Translations under genes and position numbers: made by a program | Shown here: one piece after another, positions 21,874-32,400 of the stretch | How positions within the stretch are numbered: position 1 is the first letter of the stretch | How the letters are laid out: each line of letters opens with the position of its first letter | Assembly: GCA_943704495.1 (NCBI GenBank) | Contig: CALSCR010000971.1 | Coordinates: 1 to 44,387 of the forward strand | DNA: 44,387 bases | From: Pigoraptor chileana | Taxonomy: Eukaryota > Opisthokonta > Filasterea | Direction of reading: 5' to 3' | Notes under the pieces: model-generated | The model's database searches: none | What the model saw: the letters and a program-made list of their open reading frames with translations, nothing else | Told to the model about the DNA's origin: nothing

Positions 21874-22817
21874 TTTTCGTAGATTGAAAGTGTTAATCCT
21901 CATGCAGTGTAGTCGAAAGAAGTGGTAATTAAAACAGGAAATGGAATCACTCTTTTCCAACTGGATGCAAAAACCAAGTTAGAGAAATGCTGTCAAGTTG
22001 AAGTGCTGCCAATCGAGCTAGATGCGCTTTCCATCGAAACCAACACTTTTATGGATTCACTAAGACGTACACACAAATTCCTTAAGTGCAGATAACGGAG
22101 CGAGAGCATTGCAGAAGGTGCGACAGATAGGAGGTTCACTCATGCTGCGCAATGTTGCCTGCCATGCGGATGAGATGAGAAATGATGCGTCGAGGGTGCA
22201 TGACATGATGATGAGCCGACCCACGCGCACCTTCCGTGCGTGACACAAGACTGCACGGAATGAGACAACGGGGGAGGGGGGGAGAGAGAGCACAACGCCT
22301 GCTGGGACTCCACTAAACGGGAAGGACAGAGATATCTGCATACGTTGGGGTCTTTCCATTGTTGTGGCCACAATGGAAGAGACGAACGTTTCGGGCGCGT
22401 GACGACAGGAATCAACAACAAGCCACTCTCCATAAATTTTCCAATATTTCGATAACGAATTCTTTCGGTAAATAACTACGTCGCTATAGATCTAATAGCA
22501 GTGAATAATCCACGTGTGATAGAGACGACGATAAGTGACCGTCGTTGGAACGCCACGAATGCAGAGAATGCCAAACATCGTAAACTTATCATCCATTCGG
22601 CACAATCGTAAAATCGCAAATCGCAAATCGTAAACGAGATTCGGAAAATGCTCGTTGCCATACCAACTTGCTCTCACTCACGTGATCAAGTGTTTCAAGC
22701 CCCGCAACGGCAACGGATTCAAAAACATGAGACGGACAAAGCGCCATTAGTGCATATATATATCGCTGCATGTAAGGTGGCGTGCGTTGCATGGCTATGT
22801 GACAGCCCTATGATAGA
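21874..22817. other. Divergent intergenic region fasciclin / WD40 gene
   Basis: Contains a CT/GA-rich patch (22265-22290), a 9-bp tandem AATCGCAAA-type repeat (about 22606-22636), CACGTG sites at 22512-22517 and 22679-22684, and a TATA-like run at 22755-22763 about 55 bp before the WD40 ATG. Two very short upstream ATGs precede that start. Confidence 0.5.
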
Positions 22818-24708
22818 ATGGATTATCTATCGATATATAACGCAGTGGTGCACATTGCGGATGCGGTCAATGTAGAGGAGGATAGCGATCGGGTGAGGCT
22901 GTCGCGTCTCTTTCGAATCGTGTTTACTGCAGAGAGGACCAGTGTCGCACTGTCAAGTCACAGTAACAGTGCCAACATCGAGACACTTTATGCGAGTGAT
23001 TATAAGAAGTCCATGCAAGCGGCGGCCGACTGGTTATATGACTGGTAGGGGTTTGTCTTGCCCCGTCGTTTGCATCACCAAGTGGATGTCACACACACAC
23101 GCACATACGCCTTAGACAGCGCTCCTTATCCGCTATTACACATTATGTATTGCATGCACACGCATCACCAAGTTGATGTTACGCCACACACATAGCGGAT
23201 TACACAGGTAGTTGACTCTTCTTCACGGTCAATCATTGGGCAATGCATACCAATGGCGCACCACAGGGCCACCAACACGCCGCTGGCTCCCGACCAGTTC
23301 GAGGAGGGTGAATGGGGGTTTTCCAATTATACGCCCCGCGTGATTGACGTGGAGGCGCCCCGAGAGCAGCGGTCGCTGACAAAGCTGATCGAACAGTGGA
23401 CTGCAACGTGAGTGCTGCGTGTTTGATGGATTGACGGATGTGTCTGCGTTAGGTGGCGTCCATTCACTCGAACTGTCACAATGCAAAGGATTGACGGATG
23501 TGTCTGCTTTGGGCGGCATCCATTCACTCAATCTTTCCTGCTGCAACGGAGTGACGGATGTGTCTGCGTTGGGTAGCGTCCATTCACTGTTTGCAGAGCA
23601 GGCATTAGTATAAGTGTGTGAAGTTTCTTCATAGGCTCGCAATATTTAACGTGCTTGCAACATGCTTTCCACACGCGCCTGTGCACTAATGACCCACGCA
23701 CATATACACACATTCAGATTTGAGGTTGTGAAAAAGTGCTATGCGCGGTCTCTGCGAGAACTCGATGACCAGCTCAACAAAGCAGCCAAGGCAACGGACA
23801 AGAAATCGACGGCTCCGGCGGGTCTGGTAGAAAAGGTGTGGCAGCATATGTGGCAGGCGCGAGGGTGTCTGTGGCTGTGTTGGTAGCACATTTGTGGCAG
23901 AATGATATGAGCCGAGGGTGTGTGGGTGGCTGTGTTCGTGGCACATATGTTGCAGAGTGATGTGGGCTGGCGCTTGCCACTCAATAACACTCACTCCCTC
24001 CGTCCATGCTGATACACACACGCATGTGCAACTGCTGCACGTTTGCTGCCAATAGGAGGATGTGTTTGGGTCGAAAACACTGCAGGCATTTGATTTGACG
24101 AGTGACTGGTGCTTGGGGGTTGCTGCCTGCACGCTGTTTCTGTGCGTCCTTGCCGAAATGACACAAGCAAAGGTAAGCTAAGCATTGTTTGTCATTTTCC
24201 TCTCCCCAATGCTTGCCATGGTGTGATCCCCCCCCCCCCCCCCCCCACAAAGCACCACGTCATCTCAACCGCTACCACACACTTGCTGGGAGGCCACTTT
24301 AGTGAGGACCTTGTTGCAAATAAGAGTGCCTTTCGAAGGGTAAAACATACTTACTTTTTGGTATTGTGTGGTGGGCCGGAAGGAATTGTATGCCACTTGC
24401 ATCAACCACGCACATTCGATTGCGGGGGATGTCGTCAACACGGTCATGATGAAGTTGCAAGCCCACATGGAGTGGTCGGAGGAATTTGTCCGCGGTGCGT
24501 CTGCGCTCTGGAATGTTTGATGGCCCTAAACAGTGCGCAAGCATGATGATCGATTTGGTTTGATCTCTCCACCCACCCACACACATTCACTCTCAATCAC
24601 ACCAACACACATCACCTACACATATCTCTGTCTCTCATACTCACACAACATGCACATACATCTCTCTCACATATACAATCAACACACAAATGTAACTCCC
24701 TCACTCTC

Positions 24709-24753
<45 letters not shown>

Positions 24754-27318
24754 CTTTCTCACATGCACAAAACACAACACAGTCGAGCTCTTTGCCAAAT
24801 CCGCGAAAGAAGTCGCGAAAGTGGCAACACAAAATTCGGCGCCGCTTTCGCAGTTCAGTGCAAAGCGATTGCGACAAACGCTATACAAACTCCGACTGCT
24901 TGATCAGTCGCTCAGCGTGTTTGACATTTTTCTTTTTCCAAAGACGATCGTGAGTTCTTTGTCATCTTTACATGTTCCGTTACGTGGCAACGGCGACACG
25001 CGTGTCTGGGTGGTGCGAGTGATAACGATAGTGGAATGAAGTTGTGCCGTGTATGTCTGTGTGTGTGTGCATGTTTGTGCCTGTGTGTGTGTGTGTGCAG
25101 GTGTGCATGTGTGTAAATGTGTGTAAATGTGCATGCCCTAATGTGAGCAGATGGGATCTTGTGTAGTCGTGTCGTTTATCTCTTGTATTGGCTGATTGGC
25201 CGTCCGTCTCCCCACAACACTTCGAACTGCTTGCAGAAAGTGCACACTGCCGCACTCAAAAGCATCTCTTTCTCGACCATTGAGCCCGGAATGGTCCTCA
25301 CCGCCGGCTACGACACACTTGTGAAAATAACGAACTTCAAAGGTGGACACTCTCTCTGTCTCTCGCTGTCTCTTGTCTCGGTCTGTTGGAGTTGATGGCA
25401 TGTGCCCGAGGCGTGTTACTGACAGCTCAGTCATCTCTCTCGTGTGTGTAGTTTTGTAGATTTTCCATGAGCATGGTATCTGAGACCCCGACACAGACTC
25501 GACATCGCATTCGCAGAGCCACTTGCTTCTTGTTGCTGTGCTGTGCCAATTGTGTTGAAATGCATCTGTATGCACGCCATGCTTCATATCGCATACTCGC
25601 AATGTGTTCAAACAGTTCTGGGGGCTTCTTTGGGATACATAGTGTTAAGTCTGTTACTGCCGTCATGCACTCTCTCTCACACACGGAAACGCAATTTATA
25701 TCCAGCAAGCACACCTAACACACCGCCTCTCTAATCCCCATACCACACGCAGCTCGCGAGTGCATCGCCCAATATGTCGGACATCAATCAATAGTAACGG
25801 GCTGCTGTTTTGCCCGCAAGGATATGGTCATTGTGACGTGCTCGTTTGACCAAACACTCCGAATATGGAACTCCCAGACAGGTGAATGCCCGTTTTGGGC
25901 ACATCCGTTTCCATTGCGTCCATTGCGACTTTGTATCTTTTGATGAATGCCTATGGCGCGTCGTTGTGTACCGGACTTAATGCTCATGCATGAATCTGTT
26001 TTTTCGGTTTTGCTTGCGCGTGCTGATTTCCTTGATGTTGATTGTTCGACAGCTGCTTGCCTGAAAGTGTTACACGGACACACCGACGGAGTCACATCCT
26101 GCGACGTCTCGCGCGACGACAAGTACATTGCGAGTGGCAGCCTTGATTTGACGGTATGTGCACGCCATTTCTCCCTGCTTGCGATCGTCCAATAGCGTTG
26201 AATGGAAGCGAATGTATGCACCCACATCGAGTATCGCGTGGTTGATGCTCTGTTTTATGGACTCAAAATGCGGACTCCCTCTCGCTGTTGCGTGATCGTC
26301 GACCTTACATCCCTCACATATCCATTGCCATTTCGTCCCGTGATCGTGTCACTGCTCTTGTCTCGTCTTCGTGGGGCCTTTCGTGCGAGCACAGGTGCGA
26401 CTGTGGGATCTCATCAAAGGCGATGCAATGCGGGTGTTCAAGGCGCATGACCAGTGGGTGAAGGCCGTGCGCTTCACTACCTCGGAAATAACCGCCGTCA
26501 TCTCGGCAAGCCTTGACAAGACAATCAAGGTGCGCTCTTTTGGAATGCATGCCGCCGTCCCTTGTTGTTTGTACTGCTGTCCTCCCGCACGGTTGGGTTC
26601 TTGTCTCTATCCTCCATGTGCACGTGGCTTTCTGACATGCTCCTGCAAACCCGCTGAAGGCCGTGTGAAGCCCAATAGCTCAGTTGTGTCTATGTGTACA
26701 ATGGCATGTTCATCCGCTGTAGAAACAGACACACGCTTTGTTTACTTAATGCACTTAAAATCCCGCCAAGTACCGTTATTTGTATATTATATGTACATTT
26801 ATGTGATTATTTAAGGTGTATTCATTGATATGAATTAATTTGTATTGGTGGTCTCGCGATACCACGCGGTACCACGCGTGCAGGTGTGGGACTTTCTCAA
26901 CCGGGACCGCAACATTCCGCTTCGGGTGATTGACCACCACACAGACTATGTGCTCGACGTGTGCGTCCGTGGGCGTGCCATTGTGTCGACATCACGTGAC
27001 AGAACCACGCGCGTATTTGATCTTCTCACCGGGGAGCAGATGCATATTGCGCCGCCCGCGCAGCCAAACTGGTCGTGCACTGCAGCAATATCCGCAGATG
27101 GAAAGATGTACGCTGTGGGCTCGTTTGACAATCGCGTCATGTTGCACGAAACTGCGACGGGGAAGTTGCTCAAGTCGATCAAGGTCAATGCGAACGGCAT
27201 CTCGTGCCTTGCGTTTCCGCCGGCCGGCCGCAAGTTCATTCTGTGTGGGACAGAGTCGGGCTATCTGCAGAAGATTCCACTGCTTGCCTTTGAATCGCCG
27301 CCAGCCCCGGCTAGCTAG
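22818..27318 (+). CDS. WD40-repeat protein with N-terminal helical region
   Basis: Exons: 22818-23044, 23267-23407, 23718-23835, 24056-24172, 24253-24339, 24383-24494, 24783-24949, 25237-25342, 25753-25881, 26053-26153, 26395-26529, 26884-27318, giving 624 residues with all phases closed. Residues ~1-300 are mostly predicted helix with no family I can name (blocks such as LRELDDQLNKAAKATDKK and ELFAKSAKEVAKVA could suit a BAR-like or coiled-coil fold; inference only). The C-terminal ~320 residues make seven WD blades, for example VGHQSIVTGCCF-LRIWNS, LHGHTDGVTSCDVS-VRLWDL and FKAHDQWVKAVRF-IKVWDF. Probably a scaffold protein. Weak points: the exon 1/2 join (an alternative start is ATG 23253) and intron 5, only 43 nt with a poor acceptor GGAAG. 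Confidence 0.85.
23419..23600 (+). repeat. Leucine-rich-repeat-coding tandem array inside an intron
   Basis: Intron 2 of the WD40 gene (23408-23717) contains nearly three 60-bp units that translate as GLTDVSALGGVHSLELSQCK, then a second similar 20-residue unit, then GVTDVSALGSVHSL. This is a canonical LRR with the consensus DVSALGGxHSLxLSxC. The host exon cannot read into it because it meets TGA at the donor. There is no start, stop context or further repeats nearby, so I treat it as a relic or transposed minisatellite from an LRR gene family. Confidence 0.8.
23840..23970 (+). repeat. Imperfect ~53-bp tandem duplication in WD40 intron 3
   Basis: Two copies starting CGAGGGTG at 23860 and 23913, each containing GTGGCTGTGTT and GGCACAT/AGCACAT, preceded by a partial third. 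The units include internal GGCAG and TTGCAG, which are decoy acceptor-like sites upstream of the chosen acceptor at 24055. Confidence 0.7.
24228..24246 (+). repeat. Poly-C tract (19 bp) just before a 3' splice site
   Basis: A run of 19 C ends six bases before the acceptor AAAG at 24249-24252 in WD40 intron 4. It may serve as the polypyrimidine tract. Its strand sense (C on the coding strand near the 3' end) fits the general intron polarity in the window. Confidence 0.85.
24711..24752 (+). repeat. (CT)n microsatellite in WD40 intron 6
   Basis: A CT dinucleotide tract within a longer C/A/T-rich, G-poor stretch (24566-24780) that makes up the 3' half of this intron and ends ACACAACACAG. Confidence 0.85.
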
Positions 27319-27888
27319 ACTGCGTTCTTATGCTAAATTAAGTAGTATTGCTTTGAATACGCTGACGGAGGTGCTTCTGATGTTACAACGGCATCAATCA
27401 CATTTTTTTGTGTCTTTATTCTATTATTTTGTGTCAATTTGGTGCGCGCACACTAGTGATGAGTTGTTGTCAGCCAAAATTCCGACGTGTCCATGGATCC
27501 CTTTCGGAATTGTCGAACACGCCGGACTCAACGGCGACGAAATTGGTCTAGGAAGTGCATAACGGAACATCCGCCCTGTGTGCGCGCACGCTGCATGCAG
27601 CACGCGACGCTCAGGTTGGCTGTGAAGACATTGCCTTCCAGTAGTCTGAGGAAGCCGGGAGTAATACCGACGCCCGCAATCCGCAGCCGCCAAGTGGAGC
27701 GGCTGTCAAATTGTGGGATTAGTAGGGCCGATTTGGCTATATATGGATAGTATGCGTAGATATAACTGTATTGGGAGATAATGTGACATACAGTGATTGT
27801 TTAGGGATTGTTGTGCGTTGTTGACCGCGTGGCCGTCACTGCACTGCGTGGACGGCAGTATAAAAAGCGCACGCATGCGCTTATCGGA
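27319..27888. other. Intergenic region WD40 - microprotein gene
   Basis: 3' flank of the WD40 gene and promoter of the next gene. Frames of 84-90 codons are open on both strands at about 27490-27800, but neither has splice signals or a family match. Confidence 0.45.
27857..27866 (+). promoter_or_regulatory. TATA box candidate
   Basis: AGTATAAAAAGCG lies about 25-30 bp before the ATG at 27889. It is one of the few canonical TATA boxes in the window. With so short a spacing, the 5' UTR would be only a few bases if it acts at the usual distance. Confidence 0.5.
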
Positions 27889-28719
27889 ATGAAGGATGCA
27901 AGGACAACAGGTGAGGAAATGTTTATAATGCACATTGGTATTTGTGCATGTGTTTTAAGGATGACAACCACTGGGCGCTGAATCCCATGATTACAACCTC
28001 TCCAATCAGAAAACGGAGTCTCTGAAACAACACACCTCCTGTCTCACCTGTCTGTCATTTCTGCCTACCAGTTCTCACCATAGTTCCTTATGCTTGCTGT
28101 GCAGGTGTGTTTTCTTGGCGACCTTTGTTCTTTTTCTTCTTGGTGAGTTGGTGGTTTGTGTGGGTGCTTGTGTGTGGGTACACGTGGCCATTCACGCGGA
28201 CCATACTTACTTATCGGTTAGAATGATGATCTTTTCGACAAGGACTAGAGTTTCAGACAAAATTGTGTTGACCACTCGTCGGCTGACAACCTCCATCACG
28301 CATACATGATGCATTCACATCGCCTTTCAGATTGCTAATTTGTGCTTTTCACACTCATCGTTTGGTGAACATTTGCAGGCCGGTTGTGATGTCGTGTGCG
28401 GATTTATCGGCAAAGATTTCTTGTGTGATGAGGAGTGGTGAGTTTGCTTTGTTGCAATTTTCTTCTTCTAAAAAAAAAAACGCGTTGTGATGCACACCTT
28501 TATTTGGGCTCGAACTGTCGCACTTCGGTGTGGCTTGTCCATGTGAGTAAACCCTAAGCTAGATAGTATCTGAACACAGTGTCCTTCACTATGGAGTCGC
28601 TCTGCGTGTATTATGTACCATACTGACGCGTTTGTTGTTTTTTGTTTGTTTGTTTGTGTGTTGGTTTCATTTTTGCATTTAATTGCAGGGTATTGGGAAT
28701 TGCGAGTGCCATTATATGA
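27889..28719 (+). CDS. Four-exon membrane microprotein, 49 residues
   Basis: Exons 27889-27910, 28105-28142, 28379-28437 and 28689-28719 join in one frame through four good splice signals: donors GTGAGG, GTGAGT, GTGAGT and acceptors TGTGCAG, TTTGCAG, ATTGCAG. The peptide starts MKDARTTGVFSWRP, has a hydrophobic LFFFFLAGCDVVCGFIG segment and ends EEWVLGIASAII. The W-P-FF-AG pattern faintly recalls the mitochondrial ATP synthase j/i subunit, but I would not assign it. Four short exons sharing one frame, GT-AG at every junction and a TATA box upstream make a real gene likely. Confidence 0.5.
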
Positions 28720-29489
28720 AAAATATGCAATGTCTGAGAATTTTATTATTATATAAAGACGTCTGTTTCAAACATACACACTTCCAGTGCTCACTGAGGA
28801 GATTAGACATTGCAGCACCAGAGCTGATTAGATAGAACATTGCAACACCAGAGGAGCTGATAAGATTAGACAATGCAACGCCAGGAAACAGTGTGCTATT
28901 GATGCCAGTCAGCTCCAGGATGAGTGAATCCAGTTGTTGTCTGGGGGTGACACGTGGTTTATCATAGTCATAGTGCTTGCCTGTGCACACATGCTGCCGT
29001 GAGACAATCATCAGACTGCGCGCAATCACACAGACTGTCGTTGTTGTGCGACTACTACAATGTCATGCCATCCTGTCAAAAGTCACGAGTCGGGGATGCC
29101 AAAAAAAAAAACACAACATACAAAGAGGGCTCATTCAGGGTTCATTATTTGGGCGACACAATGCAGGCCGCGCAGAGAGAGGGACAAAAAACAAACAAAC
29201 AAATCGAGAGCCGAAAAGGATGACGGACGCGCAGACGCAATTGGCGCAAAAAACAAAAATGATGCCGCGGGTTAAGTGAACGGAGAGAGAGAGTGATGAA
29301 AACGAGCGGAAGGACAACTGCAAAACGACAACTCACAACGGCACAAACAGAAAAGGAATGACAATGCGGTGCACACAAACAAAGCTACAGACGCAACTAT
29401 ACAAAGTGCGAGGCGTGAAAGGAAATGGCCCAGCGCACTGAGTCGGACACACCACGCAAAAAACAGCAGCATAACACGCAGAAGCAGCT
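28720..29489. other. Convergent 3' region with minisatellite
   Basis: Holds the 3' ends of the microprotein gene and of CAP-D2 (minus), the 28796-28883 minisatellite, an A-rich run at 29100-29110, and GA/AC-rich sequence. A 105-codon minus frame covers the minisatellite and is probably fortuitous. Confidence 0.5.
28796..28883. repeat. Minisatellite, three ~29-32 bp units
   Basis: Three imperfect copies of a unit around GAGCTGATTAGA followed by CATTGCAACACCAGAG. The copies differ by a few substitutions and small indels. Confidence 0.75.
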
Positions 29490-32400
29490 TCAAAAGTCGA
29501 CATCGTCGCCAGAATCGCTCACAACGCGTCGTTGCACGCGTCGGCGACCAGCGGCAGCCCCCTTCGCTGTCGTGGCAGAAGCGCCTCGCCGTGCCGCAGG
29601 GGCAGGGGCGTTGCGCTTTGGATCCCTGTTCTCAACAGCGTCATCGGCATCATCACTGCCAGTGTCAAGCTCATCAACGACAGACGGATCGCTGTCCGAG
29701 GCATCCTCCGAATCGGCGGTGGCGGCCTTCCCGCGTGCGGGTGCCTTGCCTCCCTTCTTCTTTGCAGGTGCCGCCTTTGCCCCACGTGCTGCCACAGCCT
29801 TCCGCCCACCCGCTCCCGATAGGGGTTTGGCGGTTGCGCTTCCTCCCTTTCCGGCACCCGACACCCCAGCTGCCGCCACCGCAGGCTTGGACTCTGGACG
29901 CGCCATCACATTCGCATCCTCATCACTGCCGAGGTCGAGACCAGCACTGCCACCGCCAGTGCCACCCGCCGTCACATCCAGGGCGGCGGACGTCTGGTCG
30001 GCGTCTGCTCCCGAAGCACCCTCTCCATCCACGTCGCCGCGTGCCTTTCGCTGAATGCGCGACTCAATCTCGTCGAGGACTGCCTTTGTCTCGGGCTTTG
30101 CAAACTTCCGCGCCTTAGCAACAGTTGCCAGGAAGGAACCGCGAATGTCGTCATCGGTGAGCCGGTCAGCAATGCAGGGAAAGAGGTCGAGGAGGCGGCG
30201 CACGCCCTTGTCGCCGAGGCCGAGCAGCGTGACGCAATGCGCAATGTCACGTGCCTGCTGTGTGTCACGTGTCGCACGCAGGCGGTGGCAGAGCTTCTCC
30301 ACCAGAGCCTCGCCCTGTCGCTCCTTTTGCATGAACGAAAACAAGTACGTAGCTATGCGACGGAATGCTGCAGAGTCCACGCGGCTCGCACTGTCTGACG
30401 TTAGCTGGCTGATGACGTCGGGGAGCACGTTGTAGATTGTGTTGCCTGTTGATTGATGCCGCGCATGGAGGGATTGTCATAGGGCACAGTGAGCAAAACC
30501 GAGACAGACTTCAAGTCAGAAAGGACACACACACACATACAACGACAAGAGCATCGCTAGTTAATAGCAATCACACACTCAAAACTTAAAAATAGCACTC
30601 AAACGAGCAGCGACAAGACACAAAAAGCAAATGTGCGATTGCAATGCAACAAATCTTACCCTTCTTGGCAAGTTCGTGGAAGAACAAGCGCGAGAGGTCG
30701 GCAATGCGCTGTGATGGATCCTCCAGACAGCACGCCATGGCGCCAATCTGTCCCTTGATCTTAATCATGTCATTGAGCACGAGATGCGTCAGCACCATCA
30801 GCGCATTCTTCCTCACACGCTCGTCACGGTCGCGCAGGCGTGCGTACACGTGCGGCGTCCAGGGTTCAACGAGGTTCGGGTGGCGAAAGGCCAGATCACC
30901 GAGGGAAATGACAATGTTTGAGCGAACGGCGGGCTCCGGCGACTGCTTGAGTACAGTGAACAAAAGGCGCAGATTCGCCTCGCAAAAGCGCGAGCTCACG
31001 CACATCATCTTGCAGAGGGCGAGTGCGGCCGATGCGCGGAGGTGGCCGTCGGCATATGTCTTCTGGTCCACACACACTTTCGTGACGAGCGGGGCGTAGG
31101 CGGCAAGAAAACCGAGGCCGTTGTTTGCCTCTGCCGCGACAAGAGCCTCGCAGCAGCGCATGATCGCCTCAGTCTCGGCGTCGTCCGCAGCCGCAGCCAT
31201 GCCCAGCTCATCTTCAATGCTCGAAGATCCGTGGCCGCCAACAGACTTGCGGGAGGCGCGCGCCTTCGACTCTGAGGCCGCCTGAGTTGCTTCAGCCTCC
31301 CTGCGGCGCTTCAGCTCGCTTTGCACAGCATCCAGGTGCACAAGCTGCTTCAACGACACGTGACCCACCGCAAAGATGAGTCGGGAGAGTGACGTGGACA
31401 TGCACGTCTGTCCTTTAGACGTGGACGATCCGAAAACACGGGCCGAAAGAGAGCGGAGAACGCCCTCGCAGAGCACATCGGGACCCTCCGCAAGCGCGTA
31501 AATCGCGCCAATGGCCTGCTCACAGAAGCCAAACCACGCATTGCCTGCATCGGCGGCCTCGGCGACAACAAGCTCACATAGGCGCACAAAGAGCGGATCC
31601 GCCATTGGAAGGCGACGCATGTCGACCGCAGGCGTGGCGGGTTGTCCCTGCGACGACGACGACGGCTGCACGGGTGCGGCGGCCCTCTTGGACCTGCCGG
31701 GACCCGATGTACCGACCATCCGCTGAAGGGCAACGCATGCAAGACGGCGGGTGTCCCAATCTGATTCCTGTCCAAGACCGCACGCGACAATCGACGCAAT
31801 GTTGCCGCGCATAATGTCAGGCTCACCGGCCGAGGCCATGATGAGGACAGAGAGAGAACCGCGCATTTGTGCTTTGGTCGCCTGGGCAACCTTCCCGGAG
31901 AACACATCCCACAGGCAGCGAAAGACAGCGGGTTGCACGATTCCCCGCGCGACAAATTCGACGACGAGCTCCTCAAGGGAAGTGAGGTCGCCAAGCGTTG
32001 CACCGTGCGTCATGTCAATCAAATTGCGCGCAATTGCGGCGGGTGACGCAATCTTGCCCGTGCCGTCATCCGCAGGAACAATCATCCGCGAGTATGCAGA
32101 AATGACGGCATCCTTGACCGACTGCTCACGTGCCCACACAAGGGAAAGCATCTTGCGGACGCCATCCGACGCGGTCTCCAGTCCAAACGAGCGCGCTTCA
32201 ACAAAAAATTCGATTGCCTCGCACGCGTCCGACTGCGCCGTCGATCCCAACAGCTGGCAGAGAAGGGGCACCGCCGAATCAAGCTGTTCCGTGAAGCGCA
32301 TCGCATCCTCAAAGTAGCGCACAACCGTGCGTTGCCTGGCAACACCGTCAGTTGCCGCACTTGCGGCATCGGCGGGGGCATCGCCATCAACCGCAGACAC

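Noticed and set aside
27493-27747. 84-codon Arg-rich + frame and an overlapping ~88-codon minus frame between the WD40 and microprotein genes
   Set aside because: Both strands are open at once in GC-rich DNA, neither has splice support or a recognisable motif, and the region should be 3' UTR and promoter.
28712-29029. 105-codon minus frame over the minisatellite
   Set aside because: The repeat creates the open frame; no homology and no clear promoter.
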